Shown: positions 18,418 to 27,507, numbered from the stretch's first letter. The stretch is DNA of 64,000 bases from PALSA-968 sp964387075 (GCA_964387075.1 CAYLVB010000008.1:62001-126000); one strand, 5' to 3'. Numbers and translations: made by a program. The notes: generated by a model from the letters alone, not told the origin.

Positions 18418-18549
18418 AAAATATGTGCGGGGTAAAGAAATTAAAAAACGATTGTTAATAGAAATCAAATAGGAAATTAAAAAACCGGGGTTGCGGACCT
18501 AAATTGCAGGTTACAATTCACGGGGATAAACACTCAAAAAAACCAAGGT

Positions 18550-20967
18550 ATGTTTGTAATTAAAAGAGACGGCACGCGCGAGACAGTAAAGTTCGACAAG
18601 ATCACAGCCCGCGTGCAGAAATTGTGCTACGGCTTAGAGCCCACCCACGTTGAGCCCATTAAGGTGGCCATGAAAGTTATTGAAGGATTGTTTGATGGAG
18701 TAACCACCACCGAACTGGATAACTTAGCCGCAGAGACCGCCGCTTCGCTTACAACCAACCACCCCGATTATGCCATCCTGGCATCGCGCCTTTCAGTATC
18801 CAACTTACACAAGAACACAACCAAGTCTTTCTCAAAGACCATACACGACCTTTACAACTATGTAGACCCCAAGACCGGGCAAAGCGCCAAGATGATAGCC
18901 GACGATGTGTATGAGATCGTGCAGGCAAACGCCCAACAGTTGGATTCCTCCATCATTTACGATCGCGACTTCGGGTACGATTACTTTGGTTTTAAAACCC
19001 TGGAGCGTTCGTATCTCTTGAGAATGAACAATAAAGTGGCTGAGCGTCCGCAGCATATGATTATGCGTGTGGCCGTTGGCATTCACAAAGAAGATATCGC
19101 CGCCGCTATAGAGACCTATAACCTGATGAGCGAGCGCTGGTTCACCCACGCCACACCAACCTTGTTCAACGCGGGCACTCCAAAGCCGCAAATGAGCTCC
19201 TGCTTCCTTTTACAGATGCAGGACGACAGCATCGATGGCATTTACAACACCCTGAAGCAATGCGCTAAAATTTCGCAGAGCGCCGGCGGTATTGGCATCA
19301 ATATTCACAACGTACGTGCCACCGGTTCTTACATTAAAGGAACCAACGGAACCAGCAACGGGTTGATACCTATGCTGAAAGTGTTCAACGAAACCGCGCG
19401 TTACGTTGACCAGGGCGGTGGAAAACGCAAAGGAAGCATCGCTGTTTACCTTGAGCCATGGCACGCGGATATTTTCAATTTTCTCGACATCCGTAAGAAC
19501 CACGGGAAGGAAGAAATGCGCGCCCGCGACCTTTTTACCGCTCTTTGGACGCCAGACCTGTTCATGAAGCGCGTAGAAGAAGAAGGCGTGTGGAGCCTGA
19601 TGTGCCCTAACGAGTGCCCAGGCCTGAGCGATTGCCACGGAGAAGCATTTGAAGCACTTTACACCAAATACGAAGCTGAAGGGAAATATCGAAAGCAAAT
19701 TCCTGCCCGAGAACTTTGGTCAGCCATCATCGAATCACAAATTGAGACCGGCAACCCATACATGCTCTTCAAAGACGCCGCTAACGGCAAGAGCAACCAG
19801 CAGAACTTAGGAACCATCAAATCTTCTAACCTCTGCACAGAGATCATCGAGTACACCTCGTCTGATGAGGTGGCGGTTTGCAACCTGGCCTCTATCGCGC
19901 TGCCCCGTTTCGTAGATGAGAAAACAGGTACTTTTGACCACCAGCGTTTATTCGAAGTTACCTACGTGGCTACCAAGAACCTGAACAAGATCATCGACCG
20001 CAACTATTACCCGATCCCTGAGGCGCGCAACAGCAACATGCGTCACCGCCCGATCGGTTTGGGAGTACAAGGCTTGGCCGATACATTCATCATGATGCGT
20101 TACCCATTCGAAAGCGACGAGGCGCGCAAACTGAATGCTGAGATCTTTGAAACCATTTACTACGCTTCTATGACAGCAAGTAAGGACCTTGCTAAAATAG
20201 ATGGCCCATACGAAACATTTGCGGGCTCACCTGTATCAAAAGGAATTTTCCAGTTCGATATGTGGGGTGTTACGCCAAGTCCGCGTTGGGAGTGGGATGT
20301 GCTGAAAGAAGAAGTAAAAAAACACGGTGTGCGCAACTCGCTGTTGCTCGCTCCAATGCCAACGGCTTCCACTTCACAGATCCTCGGTAACAACGAATGC
20401 TTCGAGCCATATACCAGCAACATCTACACCCGTCGTGTATTGAGTGGCGAGTTCGTAGTGGTGAACAAACACTTATTGAAGGACCTGGTGAAACTGGGTG
20501 TTTGGAACGATAACCTGAAGAACAAGATCATTGCCGCTAACGGTTCGGTGCAGGATATCGCTGAGGTTCCTGAGAACATCAAAGCCATTTACAAAACCGT
20601 TTGGGAAGTAAAACAGCGTACCATCATTGATATGGCTGCCGAGCGCGGCGCTTACATCTGCCAGAGCCAGTCGTTGAACTTATTCATCCAGGATGCCAAC
20701 TTTGCGAAACTGAGCTCGGCGCATTTCTACAGCTGGAAAAAAGGTTTGAAAACCGGTATGTACTACCTGCGCACCAAAGCCGCTGCAGACGCTATCAAGT
20801 TTACTGTTGATCAGGGCGCACTTGACAAAACAGTAACTGTATTAGGCAACGAAGACGCACTGTTAGTTGAACGCGGACAGGCGCATATCTTAAGCGAAGA
20901 AGAAAAACAAGCGCAGCTCACCTGTTCTTTGGATAATCCCGAAGGATGCGAAGCCTGCGGGTCTTAA
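18550..20967 (+). CDS. nrdA: Ribonucleoside-diphosphate reductase, class Ia large subunit (eukaryote-like)
   Basis: Catalytic R1 subunit of 805 residues. The N-terminal ATP-cone (about 1-90, MFVIKRDGTRETVKFDKI) gives allosteric control by ATP/dATP. Active-site cysteines fall at Cys218 (MSSCFLLQ), Cys429 (NLCTEI) and Cys444 (AVCNLAS), the same numbers as in human R1, and the redox-shuttling pair is in the C-terminal CEACGS. Gly/Asn/Glu active-site blocks (NLCTEIIEY, PMPTASTSQILGNNE) are present. Together with NrdB it forms an aerobic class Ia enzyme. A strong terminator follows at 20993-21020. Confidence 0.96.
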   Translation: MFVIKRDGTRETVKFDKITARVQKLCYGLEPTHVEPIKVAMKVIEGLFDGVTTTELDNLAAETAASLTTNHPDYAILASRLSVSNLHKNTTKSFSKTIHDLYNYVDPKTGQSAKMIADDVYEIVQANAQQLDSSIIYDRDFGYDYFGFKTLERSYLLRMNNKVAERPQHMIMRVAVGIHKEDIAAAIETYNLMSERWFTHATPTLFNAGTPKPQMSSCFLLQMQDDSIDGIYNTLKQCAKISQSAGGIGINIHNVRATGSYIKGTNGTSNGLIPMLKVFNETARYVDQGGGKRKGSIAVYLEPWHADIFNFLDIRKNHGKEEMRARDLFTALWTPDLFMKRVEEEGVWSLMCPNECPGLSDCHGEAFEALYTKYEAEGKYRKQIPARELWSAIIESQIETGNPYMLFKDAANGKSNQQNLGTIKSSNLCTEIIEYTSSDEVAVCNLASIALPRFVDEKTGTFDHQRLFEVTYVATKNLNKIIDRNYYPIPEARNSNMRHRPIGLGVQGLADTFIMMRYPFESDEARKLNAEIFETIYYASMTASKDLAKIDGPYETFAGSPVSKGIFQFDMWGVTPSPRWEWDVLKEEVKKHGVRNSLLLAPMPTASTSQILGNNECFEPYTSNIYTRRVLSGEFVVVNKHLLKDLVKLGVWNDNLKNKIIAANGSVQDIAEVPENIKAIYKTVWEVKQRTIIDMAAERGAYICQSQSLNLFIQDANFAKLSSAHFYSWKKGLKTGMYYLRTKAAADAIKFTVDQGALDKTVTVLGNEDALLVERGQAHILSEEEKQAQLTCSLDNPEGCEACGS

Positions 20968-20992
20968 TAAATATTCTCTTCAATCAAAAAAG

Positions 20993-21024
20993 AGCCATTC
21001 GGAAACGGATGGCTTTTTCTTTTA
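20993..21024 (+). terminator. nrdA terminator
   Basis: AGCCATTCG (20993-21001), loop GAAA, CGGATGGCT with one G-T wobble, followed by a T-rich run. It is located 25 bp after the nrdA stop. Confidence 0.8.
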
Positions 21025-21087
21025 CCGGCTGTTTTATGGTATTGGCCCCTCGGAGGCGAGACGCTGTTTTTTCTTATTTTATTATAA

Positions 21088-21095
21088 TATCTTTG
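21088..21095 (+). promoter_or_regulatory. -7 box TATCTTTG
   Basis: Exact TAnnTTTG match 23 bp before the ATG at 21118; a T-rich -33 region is only partial. Confidence 0.5.
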
Positions 21096-21117
21096 ACTTT
21101 CGTCCTCAAAAAGTAAC

Positions 21118-21594
21118 ATGGAAGTAGCCGGTATAGCCGAAATAAAAACAGAGCTCAAAGAACTCGACAAAGCCCAATTGCTCGAGCTGCTGCTGGCCAT
21201 GGCCAAATACAAAAAGGACAACAAAGAATATCTCGGCTATTTACTTTTCGAGGCCCACGACAAACAAAATCTCGCTAAGAGCGTAAAAGAGATCATCGAC
21301 AGGCAGATGGAGGAGCACAAACAGCAAAGTAATTTGTATTATGTAAAAAAGGGGCTGCGTAAAACCTTGCGCGTCGTAAACAAATACTGCAAATACGCCG
21401 CCGATAAAGCCCTGGCCGCTGAACTGCATATTCATTTTTGCAGGAAGCTGAAGGAGTCGGGCATTCCGTATCACCGCAACAAGTTAATTGTAAACCTGTA
21501 TGCGCAGGAGCTCAAGAAAATAAACGCTTTAGTGAATGCTCTACATGAGGATGTGCAGGCTGATTATCGAGAGAGTATTGAGCGGATATCCTGA
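21118..21594 (+). CDS. Conserved hypothetical helical protein
   Basis: Cytosolic-looking protein of 158 residues with no signal or membrane segment; family not recognised. It is almost wholly alpha-helical by composition: IAEIKTELKELDKAQLLELLLAMAKYKKD at the start, then charged helices (KQNLAKSVKEIIDRQMEEHKQ) and a basic middle (KKGLRKTLRVVNKYCKYAADK). Such proteins are common single genes in Bacteroidota. It has a good -7 box, and the next gene on the same strand begins 41 bp downstream. Confidence 0.65.
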   Translation: MEVAGIAEIKTELKELDKAQLLELLLAMAKYKKDNKEYLGYLLFEAHDKQNLAKSVKEIIDRQMEEHKQQSNLYYVKKGLRKTLRVVNKYCKYAADKALAAELHIHFCRKLKESGIPYHRNKLIVNLYAQELKKINALVNALHEDVQADYRESIERIS

Positions 21595-21634
21595 TCAGCA
21601 ATACTGTCAATAAAAACCGTAATTTCGCGCCTGC

Positions 21635-22291
21635 ATGCCAACTCCCACAACCATAGAACTTTTTGGGGTAAAAGTGCTGGAACCCATGGCCACGCTCACC
21701 GATCTTTTGGTGGCGGGCGTTTGCTTTTACGCTTTTGTGAAACTGCATAAGAGCCGCAGCCGCGAAAAATCGGTACGCTATTTCAAGTACTTCTTTTTGT
21801 GTATGGCGGTGAGCACGACCCTGGGCGGACTCGTTGGCCACGCTTTTATTTACGCTTTTGGTTTTGCCTGGAAGCTGCCGGGCTGGGTGATAGGGATGTG
21901 TTCGGTGGCCTTTATGGAGCGGGCGGCTATCAAACAGGCGCGGGGTGTAATGCGCATGGGTATCAACGATTTTTTGGCCTGGATGAATATCATAGAACTG
22001 GTGGGGTTTATTTTCATCGCTTTTTATACGCTAAATTTCCTTGTTGTGGAAGTACACGCTACGTATGGGCTGCTTGTGGTGTTCTTCTTAGAATGTTTTG
22101 TTTAACAGAAGAAGAAGGATCGTGAAAGTCGCTTTATTTTGTTCGGCGTGGCGGCTTCGGCGGTGGCGGCCTTCATACACATCGGTAAAGTATCGCCGCA
22201 CACCTGGTTCAATTACATCGATCTAAGCCACGTTTTTATGGCTATTGGCTCTTACCTCTTTTACCTGGGGGCAGATAAGAACAGTAAATAG
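21635..22291 (+). pseudogene. Multi-pass membrane protein interrupted by an in-frame TAA
   Basis: Reads as one 218-codon membrane protein except for a TAA at 22103-22105. Before it are about five hydrophobic segments, including a YFKYFFLCMAVSTTLGGLVGH block and FLAWMNIIELVGFIFIAFY; after it the same frame continues QKKKDRESRFILFGVAASA, FIHIGKVSPHTWFN and DLSHVFMAIGSYLFYLGA up to TAG at 22289. No frameshift is needed: changing TAA to a Tyr codon restores it. So it is a nonsense mutation, a sequencing error, or less likely readthrough. The function is unknown; the His-rich HIGKVSPHTWFN and DLSHV parts, which could bind metal, lie after the stop. Confidence 0.75.
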
Positions 22292-22295
22292 ATCA

Positions 22296-23762
22296 TCACG
22301 GTTTTTGCAAATACTTAGCAATATAACGCTCGCTGGTAAGTAGGGATCGCTGTATGCGTCGTGCGTAGTAAATGCTGTCGAGAATTTCTTTCTGTTTCTC
22401 CTCAATGATCTCCTTTTGTCTGGTGATGCGAATGTTGGCTTTCTTTTTTTGTATAAGGCTACGGTAAGCAAATAGGGCGAATCCTAAGACCAATAAGCCG
22501 AAACCCGAAATAGCCAATAGAATAATGCGTTGCCTTTTTTGTTCGGCGGCGGCCAGCACCTCTTTCTTTTCCTGTTCAAGTTTTCCGGCCGCTTCTTTCT
22601 TATCAAATTCGTATTGCATTTCCAACTGCACGGTTTTTTTGGTATTAGCCTCGTTATTGAGACTGTCGAGTGCGGCTACGTGTTTTTTGTAATGCTCCAG
22701 TGAGGCTTTGTGGCGGCCCGTGGCACCGTATACATCGCTTAGCGTGCGGTTGATATTGGCAACCAGGTCAAGCGCGTTCAGCTGTATGGCAATAGGCAGC
22801 CCTTTTAGCGCGTAGGCTTCGGTCTTTGTGTAGTCTCCGAGAGCGAAATATATGGAGCCTATGTTAGACAGGGAAGTTACGAGCCCTTGCTTTTCGCCTA
22901 TCTCTTCGCGTATGCGCAACGCGAGTTCGCCGTTAGTGAGGCCTTCTTTGAGTAACCGCGTACGTTCTGTGGCATCGGTTTGCTGCGTGCCCTGGCGGTA
23001 ATACACCTGGCCAATATTGCTGTAGCAATCGGCTATGCCCTGCATGTAGCCTGCTCGTTTTTCAATGGCCAGCGTAAGCGTATAGGCATCAAGCGCCTTT
23101 TGGTGCTCGTTGCGTCCTTCATAAATGAGGCCTATGTTCCCATAGCTCATGGCAATGCCGAGGCTGTCGCCTATTTCTTTTTTTACGTCAATCGATCGGA
23201 AGAAATATTTTAGCGCCTGCCCGTAATCGTTCATGCCCATATATATATTGCCGATGTTATTGAGCGAACCGGCTATTTCTTTTTTGTCTTTGAGTTCTTC
23301 GCGGATCTTCAGGCCCATCAGTTGCATCTGCAGGGCCCTGGGGTAGTTCCCGCGCAGCTCGTACAAATTGCCCAGGTTGTTGTAGCAGGCGGCTATTCCT
23401 TTTTTGTCGTTTATCTCCTGGCGTATCTTCAGAGAAGCCAAGTGGCAGGTTTGCGAGGAGTCGTGTTCGCCCTTATCCATATACAGCACGCCGCAAATGG
23501 TAAGGGCCTTGCCCACTTGTTTTTTAAAATTGAGTTGTGCGGCCAGCTTTTGGCCTTTTTTAGTGTAGAGCAGCCCCGAATCATATTGACCGCTGTTGCG
23601 AAGCTTCCAGCCCAGGTTAATGAGTTCTTTTGCGGTACTGGTGTCTTGCGGGGCGGTACGCAGAACTTGTTTGAGGGAGTCTATCTGCTTGTTTTGGGTA
23701 AGCGCTGCAGGCACGTAGAGAAGCACCAAACATATAAATATAGAGCAGGATCTCTTTAGCAT
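22296..23762 (-). CDS. Tetratricopeptide repeat sensor-like protein without output domain
   Basis: Exported/inner-membrane protein of 488 residues. Signal peptide (about 1-22), roughly eight TPR units (for example GIAACYNNLGNLYELRGNYPRAL and EIAGSLNNIGNIYMGMNDYGQA) to about residue 370, a coiled coil, one membrane segment (about 412-432, IILLAISGFGLLVLGFALFAY), then a cytoplasmic coiled coil ending KEILDSIYYARRIQRSLLTSERYI. That last block is the linker that precedes SpoIIE/PP2C phosphatase domains in many Bacteroidota sensors, but here the protein stops about 6 residues later. Phosphatase-less forms are known, so truncation is not proven. Confidence 0.85.
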   Translation of the reverse strand: MLKRSCSIFICLVLLYVPAALTQNKQIDSLKQVLRTAPQDTSTAKELINLGWKLRNSGQYDSGLLYTKKGQKLAAQLNFKKQVGKALTICGVLYMDKGEHDSSQTCHLASLKIRQEINDKKGIAACYNNLGNLYELRGNYPRALQMQLMGLKIREELKDKKEIAGSLNNIGNIYMGMNDYGQALKYFFRSIDVKKEIGDSLGIAMSYGNIGLIYEGRNEHQKALDAYTLTLAIEKRAGYMQGIADCYSNIGQVYYRQGTQQTDATERTRLLKEGLTNGELALRIREEIGEKQGLVTSLSNIGSIYFALGDYTKTEAYALKGLPIAIQLNALDLVANINRTLSDVYGATGRHKASLEHYKKHVAALDSLNNEANTKKTVQLEMQYEFDKKEAAGKLEQEKKEVLAAAEQKRQRIILLAISGFGLLVLGFALFAYRSLIQKKKANIRITRQKEIIEEKQKEILDSIYYARRIQRSLLTSERYIAKYLQKP

Positions 23763-23800
23763 GGGGATTTATAAAAGTAATAAAATCCCGGTAAAATAAG

Positions 23801-23835
23801 CGGCGCCATCCCCGTTTTATGGGATGTCGACGCCG
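23801..23835 (-). terminator. Strong hairpin after the 23889 gene
   Basis: CGGCG/CGCCG and CATCCC/GGGATG arms (23801-23812 with 23821-23835) around a short AT loop. On the minus strand it lies about 55 bp after the T9SS gene stop and is followed by TTATTTTACC, so it is a likely terminator ahead of the TPR gene. Confidence 0.55.
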
Positions 23836-23888
23836 TACTTACTGCTTATCTATAGTATGCCAATGATCATCTTTGTACTAGCTGTGTT

Positions 23889-24740
23889 TTAAAGCTTCTG
23901 CACCTTGCGCGTGATCACCTGCGCGTTGCTTACAACAGAAACCACGTACATGCCGGAAGCAAAAGCACTCATATCAATAGTTGTTTCTATAGCTATGGCT
24001 TTTTGTTCGGCGACCTGTTTGCCCATCACGTCAAATAGTTTGATCACGGGGTTGTTGTCTACTGAAGGCAATTGTACGTGTAAAACGTTTGTGGCGGGAT
24101 TTGGGAATACGTTGATCATTTCTTCGGCGTAAGATCCGTCTATTCCTGTGGTCATGGCGGTGAAGAAGCCGGTGAAGCCGAGGTCAAAATTAGCGGTCTG
24201 GCTTTGCAGGGTGTTCCAGTAATTCTGGTTGAACACGGTCATCCATTGCCATTGGCGGGTAGGCGCGGTGTTACTACTTGAATCCATGCCGAAGCCGGCA
24301 AAACCAACGGTTTGTACGGCCCCGATGTATACGTCGCCTGATGGGATCACGATATTGCTGGAGGTAAGATCAATGTAAGCGCTTGCCGTTTGATTGGTAG
24401 TGCCCGCTGCTGGATTTGCTAGGGCAGTGGGACTGAAATAATAGATCCCACCTCCGCCGTTGCCTGTGCCTGTTTGTTCCACATACACTTTCCATTTAAA
24501 GGTTGAGCCGGCCGCCGCGTTGCGAAAGTAACCGCGGATGCCGCGCAAAGTTGCAGGATAGGAGGTAGGCGTGATGCGCACAAAGCAACCAAATTGGTCG
24601 TTGGTTGTGCTGGAGCCCCACTGGGTTTCCATAGAAAGATCGTGGTAGTGCACGCTGTCTATCTGCGCGCGACTGCCTGTTGCGAGGCCCAGGAAAAGTG
24701 CAAGAACTGCGAAGAAACTGAAGGTAGTTTTTGAATTCAT
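23889..24740 (-). CDS. Exported protein with T9SS sorting domain
   Basis: Protein of 283 residues. Signal peptide (about 1-26, ending GSRAQ), a beta-rich middle of unknown family (about 27-200; ATLRGIRGYFRNAAAGSTFKWKVYVEQTG, a jelly-roll-like run), and a type A T9SS domain (about 210-283, INVFPNPATNVLHVQL). The middle resembles the beta-sandwich parts often found in small Bacteroidota secreted proteins, but no enzyme motif was seen. It has only a near-consensus -7 box (TACTTTCG) upstream on the minus strand. Confidence 0.8.
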   Translation of the reverse strand: MNSKTTFSFFAVLALFLGLATGSRAQIDSVHYHDLSMETQWGSSTTNDQFGCFVRITPTSYPATLRGIRGYFRNAAAGSTFKWKVYVEQTGTGNGGGGIYYFSPTALANPAAGTTNQTASAYIDLTSSNIVIPSGDVYIGAVQTVGFAGFGMDSSSNTAPTRQWQWMTVFNQNYWNTLQSQTANFDLGFTGFFTAMTTGIDGSYAEEMINVFPNPATNVLHVQLPSVDNNPVIKLFDVMGKQVAEQKAIAIETTIDMSAFASGMYVVSVVSNAQVITRKVQKL

Positions 24741-24862
24741 GTTTTTGTTTTAAAGGGTTTTGTGTTTAAATCCAACGCGAAAGTAGATCATAGATAACTC
24801 GGCCTCTGAAAAATAAATACTTAAAATGTTATTTATAAAGAATATATAAGTAGTGTAAATAA

Positions 24863-24893
24863 TTGTATATTAACATAATATGCTGTACTTTTG
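24863..24893 (+). promoter_or_regulatory. Promoter reading into the assembly gap
   Basis: TTG at 24863-24865 and TACTTTTG at 24886-24893, spacer 20 bp, in very AT-rich DNA. Transcription from about 24900 would pass through the N gap and heptamer array into the gene at 25098. Nothing else was found in 24741-24910. Confidence 0.55.
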
Positions 24894-24910
24894 TAACATA
24901 ATATATAATA

Positions 24911-25010
24911 NNNNNNNNNNNNNNNNNNNNNNNNNNNNNNNNNNNNNNNNNNNNNNNNNNNNNNNNNNNNNNNNNNNNNNNNNNNNNNNNNNNNNNNNNN
25001 NNNNNNNNNN
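24911..25010. other. Assembly gap (100 N)
   Basis: Exactly 100 N, the usual placeholder for a scaffold join of unknown length. It ends directly in a heptanucleotide tandem array, which probably caused the break. The true array length is unknown. Confidence 0.95.
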
Positions 25011-25072
25011 TCCAATATCCAATATCCAATATCCAATATCCAATATCCAATATCCAATATCCAATATCCAAT
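25011..25072 (+). repeat. Heptanucleotide tandem array (TCCAATA)n
   Basis: Eight perfect TCCAATA units and a partial ninth, then degenerate related words (gcaatccgtaatccgcaatc) up to the ATG at 25098. The array is cut on its left side by the N gap, so the real copy number is higher or unknown. Because the unit is 7 bp, each change in copy number alters frame and spacing; the array lies in the presumed leader, not in coding sequence. Confidence 0.9.
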
Positions 25073-25097
25073 CTGCAATCCGTAATCCGCAATCGTA

Positions 25098-26591
25098 ATG
25101 GAAGAATCCGGCCTCTTCGATCTCATTAAAACCCTGGGCAAGACCGAGAAGCGTTACTTTAAAAGATACGCCAAAGACAGCGCACACGCGCTGCAATTGT
25201 TCAACGCGCTTGAGCAGCACTCTGTTTTTGATACCATCGTTTTTCATAAAACAAACCGCAACAAACCTTTTTATAAGAACCTGGCTTCTGAAAAGCAGCA
25301 CCTGCTAAAGGTCCTGTTGCAATGCCTTAATGAATATCACCGCGCCAACAACGCCCGCAAGCAAATTCATTTTCACATAGATTCCTTTGAACTGCTTTTT
25401 CAAAAGCGGCAATACCGTCTTTGCGAAAAACAACTGCACAACGCTTTAAAGCTGGCAAAAGAATATCATTACGCAGCTTATTTACCTGAGATCTATAAAC
25501 TCTACGGAAAACTGTATCAGCACTCGGGCAATTACGTGAAGATGGAAGAGCTGCTCGAGAGGATCGGGAAAGAAGAAAAAGAGCTGTTGGCCGAACTCGA
25601 ACACGCCTTCCGGTTAAAGCTGATCGAGTTCCGTTCCTTCTCCGTTTCGCGTAAGATCGGGTACCCGCGCTCGCAGAAAGATAAAAAAGCCTATGAGAAT
25701 CTTTTCGCTTCGGCAAAGCCCCTCGAAAGAAAAGATCCTTCGCTGCCTGAACAATTGAGCCTGCTCACCATCAAAAATTATTACTTCGATGCTTTTCCTG
25801 ATAAAAAGCCGCTCATGCAGGTAAGAAAGAAATGGCTGGAGTTGGCCGATGAAAACGAAAATTTCAGAAAAGAGAACGCCATGCAATACCTGGTGGGCCT
25901 CAACAACCTGGCCAACAGTTACGACGAACTGGGGATGGAAGCTCCCTTGCAGCAAGTGTTACAAAAGATCAACGCGCATCCCCACAAGAACCTCGATGAG
26001 CGCATACGTACCTTTATCTACTATTACAACCTCAAACTGGTGGGCGATATCACCGCAGGGCGCTTTAAAGAATGTGTGGCCAATTTCCCGGAGGCCGAAA
26101 AAGGACTTACACAGTATGGCCGCTGGTTTCACCCGGAGTATAGGCTTAGCTTCCGCTATCTTTTTGCTTATGGCTATTTTGGCGCCGGCCGGTACAAGGA
26201 AGCCCTGAAATGGACCCACGAGATCATAGCCAATTACCCCAAGGAGACCCTGGAAGAGTATTACAATTTTGCCCGCGTATTTATTTTGCTCATTTATTTT
26301 GAGCTGGGTCACGACGGGCTTTTGGAATACGAGATGCGATCGGCCAAACGTTATTTTAAAAAGCGGGAGAAACTCTTTACCCTCGAAAAGATCCTTTTGG
26401 ATTTTATGCGCGGCGCTATAGCTCCCGAAGGCATAAAGGTCAGTAAGGAATCACTGCGCGAATTAAAAAACAACATCGCCAAGGCTAAAGAAAACCCATA
26501 CGAACAACAGCTCTTCGCGCTTTTCAATTGGGAGGGGTGGGTGGAGAGTAAGGTGAGGGGGATTACGTTTGAGGAGGGGGTGCTCGGATAA
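25098..26591 (+). CDS. Conserved hypothetical TPR-like helical protein
   Basis: Protein of 497 residues without signal peptide or membrane segment. It opens SGLFDLIKTLGKTEKRYFKRYAK, a block seen in a Bacteroidota-specific family of unknown function. The rest is helical with TPR-like pairs (AYLPEIYKLYGKLYQHSGNYVKMEELLERI; FRYLFAYGYFGAGRYKEALKWTHEII). Likely a protein-protein interaction scaffold in the cytosol; no catalytic motif was seen. The ATG at 25098 follows the heptamer array by 25 bp. It is convergent with the Abi gene, 7 bp apart. Confidence 0.8.
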   Translation: MEESGLFDLIKTLGKTEKRYFKRYAKDSAHALQLFNALEQHSVFDTIVFHKTNRNKPFYKNLASEKQHLLKVLLQCLNEYHRANNARKQIHFHIDSFELLFQKRQYRLCEKQLHNALKLAKEYHYAAYLPEIYKLYGKLYQHSGNYVKMEELLERIGKEEKELLAELEHAFRLKLIEFRSFSVSRKIGYPRSQKDKKAYENLFASAKPLERKDPSLPEQLSLLTIKNYYFDAFPDKKPLMQVRKKWLELADENENFRKENAMQYLVGLNNLANSYDELGMEAPLQQVLQKINAHPHKNLDERIRTFIYYYNLKLVGDITAGRFKECVANFPEAEKGLTQYGRWFHPEYRLSFRYLFAYGYFGAGRYKEALKWTHEIIANYPKETLEEYYNFARVFILLIYFELGHDGLLEYEMRSAKRYFKKREKLFTLEKILLDFMRGAIAPEGIKVSKESLRELKNNIAKAKENPYEQQLFALFNWEGWVESKVRGITFEEGVLG

Positions 26592-26598
26592 TTTAAAA

Positions 26599-27495
26599 TT
26601 AATTCCAGAATTTATCTTTATCCCAATTCTCAGGAAGCCCCATCGATTTAAGATTTATTTCTTTGTATCCGGCCATGAGGTCCTTTAGTTTTGTTTTAAA
26701 AGAAGAGCCAGGATTAATTGATTTTATTAAATAATTAATAGAAGCCAAAACTATTCCTATTTTTTCAGGGTTATATTCAAATCCTTTTCCTATCCAGGTT
26801 TGCCCGGTATTATTAGGAATAGTTGGTTTTACGGTAATCGTTCTATTCCATAGTCTTGAATGATGGGCACATATATTTCGCATATAGGATAAGCTTTCCA
26901 TCCAAGAGGAAAGTACCATGTGATGAATTTTGAAGTGCTTTCCTACGGCTTTTTTTTCTTCTGAGGTTACCAGGTTTTTAAATAGTTTTGACGATTGGCC
27001 AAATGAAAGTATTTCCAAGCCCATCCAGGCAGGTGGATGAGATGGGTTAGTATATTTTTCTCTGTAATGTTGAATAAACACTTCCTTCGATTGCCTGAAT
27101 TCCTCATCAAACTGAGTTAAAAATTTGGCAAAAAGATGAGGCTTATAGAATTGCGCAGCATCCTCATACCAATTGGGGCCTTTTGACATACAGTAATTAT
27201 AAATGACCTGACAGCGGAATGCCACTTCAATCCTCTCAATCTCGTCAAATATTAATAATCTTAATTGACGATCGAATACATAAAGATTCAAGATACTATC
27301 GAAGGTTACCCCGGGCATAAATGTGTGCGCGGGGTCATTATACCTTTGAAATGGCAGCATATATGCGCTTAACCGATAATAACTGATATTAGCCAAATAA
27401 TGACATGCCTTACTTTCGTCGGGAATTGACAAGCCTCTGGATTTGAGTAGTTCAATTTGCTCCTGGATTGATTTCGCGGGTTTGTTAAACTGCAT
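26599..27495 (-). CDS. Abi_2 (AbiD/AbiF-like) HEPN abortive infection protein
   Basis: Cytosolic protein of 298 residues in the Abi_2 family of phage abortive-infection proteins. The start MQFNKPAKSIQEQIELLKSRGL and YLANISYYRLSAYMLPFQ are family blocks, and the HEPN ribonuclease-type motif is intact as RNICAHHSRLWNR (R-x4-H class). Such proteins are thought to cleave RNA and arrest the cell on phage infection. The frame extends to an ATG at 27531, but that codon lies in the leader hairpin; 27495 fits homologues. It has its own promoter (27562-27593) and a terminator-like leader, and lies downstream of the HARE/GIY-YIG operon on the same strand. Confidence 0.85.
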   Translation of the reverse strand: MQFNKPAKSIQEQIELLKSRGLSIPDESKACHYLANISYYRLSAYMLPFQRYNDPAHTFMPGVTFDSILNLYVFDRQLRLLIFDEIERIEVAFRCQVIYNYCMSKGPNWYEDAAQFYKPHLFAKFLTQFDEEFRQSKEVFIQHYREKYTNPSHPPAWMGLEILSFGQSSKLFKNLVTSEEKKAVGKHFKIHHMVLSSWMESLSYMRNICAHHSRLWNRTITVKPTIPNNTGQTWIGKGFEYNPEKIGIVLASINYLIKSINPGSSFKTKLKDLMAGYKEINLKSMGLPENWDKDKFWN

Positions 27496-27507
27496 ACCTT
27501 TTAAAAA

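Noticed and set aside
18334..18549. Riboswitch before nrdA
   Set aside because: No conserved core of a known class was recognised; only the palindrome and short pairings are visible.
25011..25072. CRISPR array
   Set aside because: Units are 7 bp, perfectly contiguous, with no spacers and no cas genes.
24829..25141. Open frames across the N gap and heptamer array with a 7-residue repeat
   Set aside because: They arise from translating a 7-bp tandem repeat and unknown bases; no start context or family.
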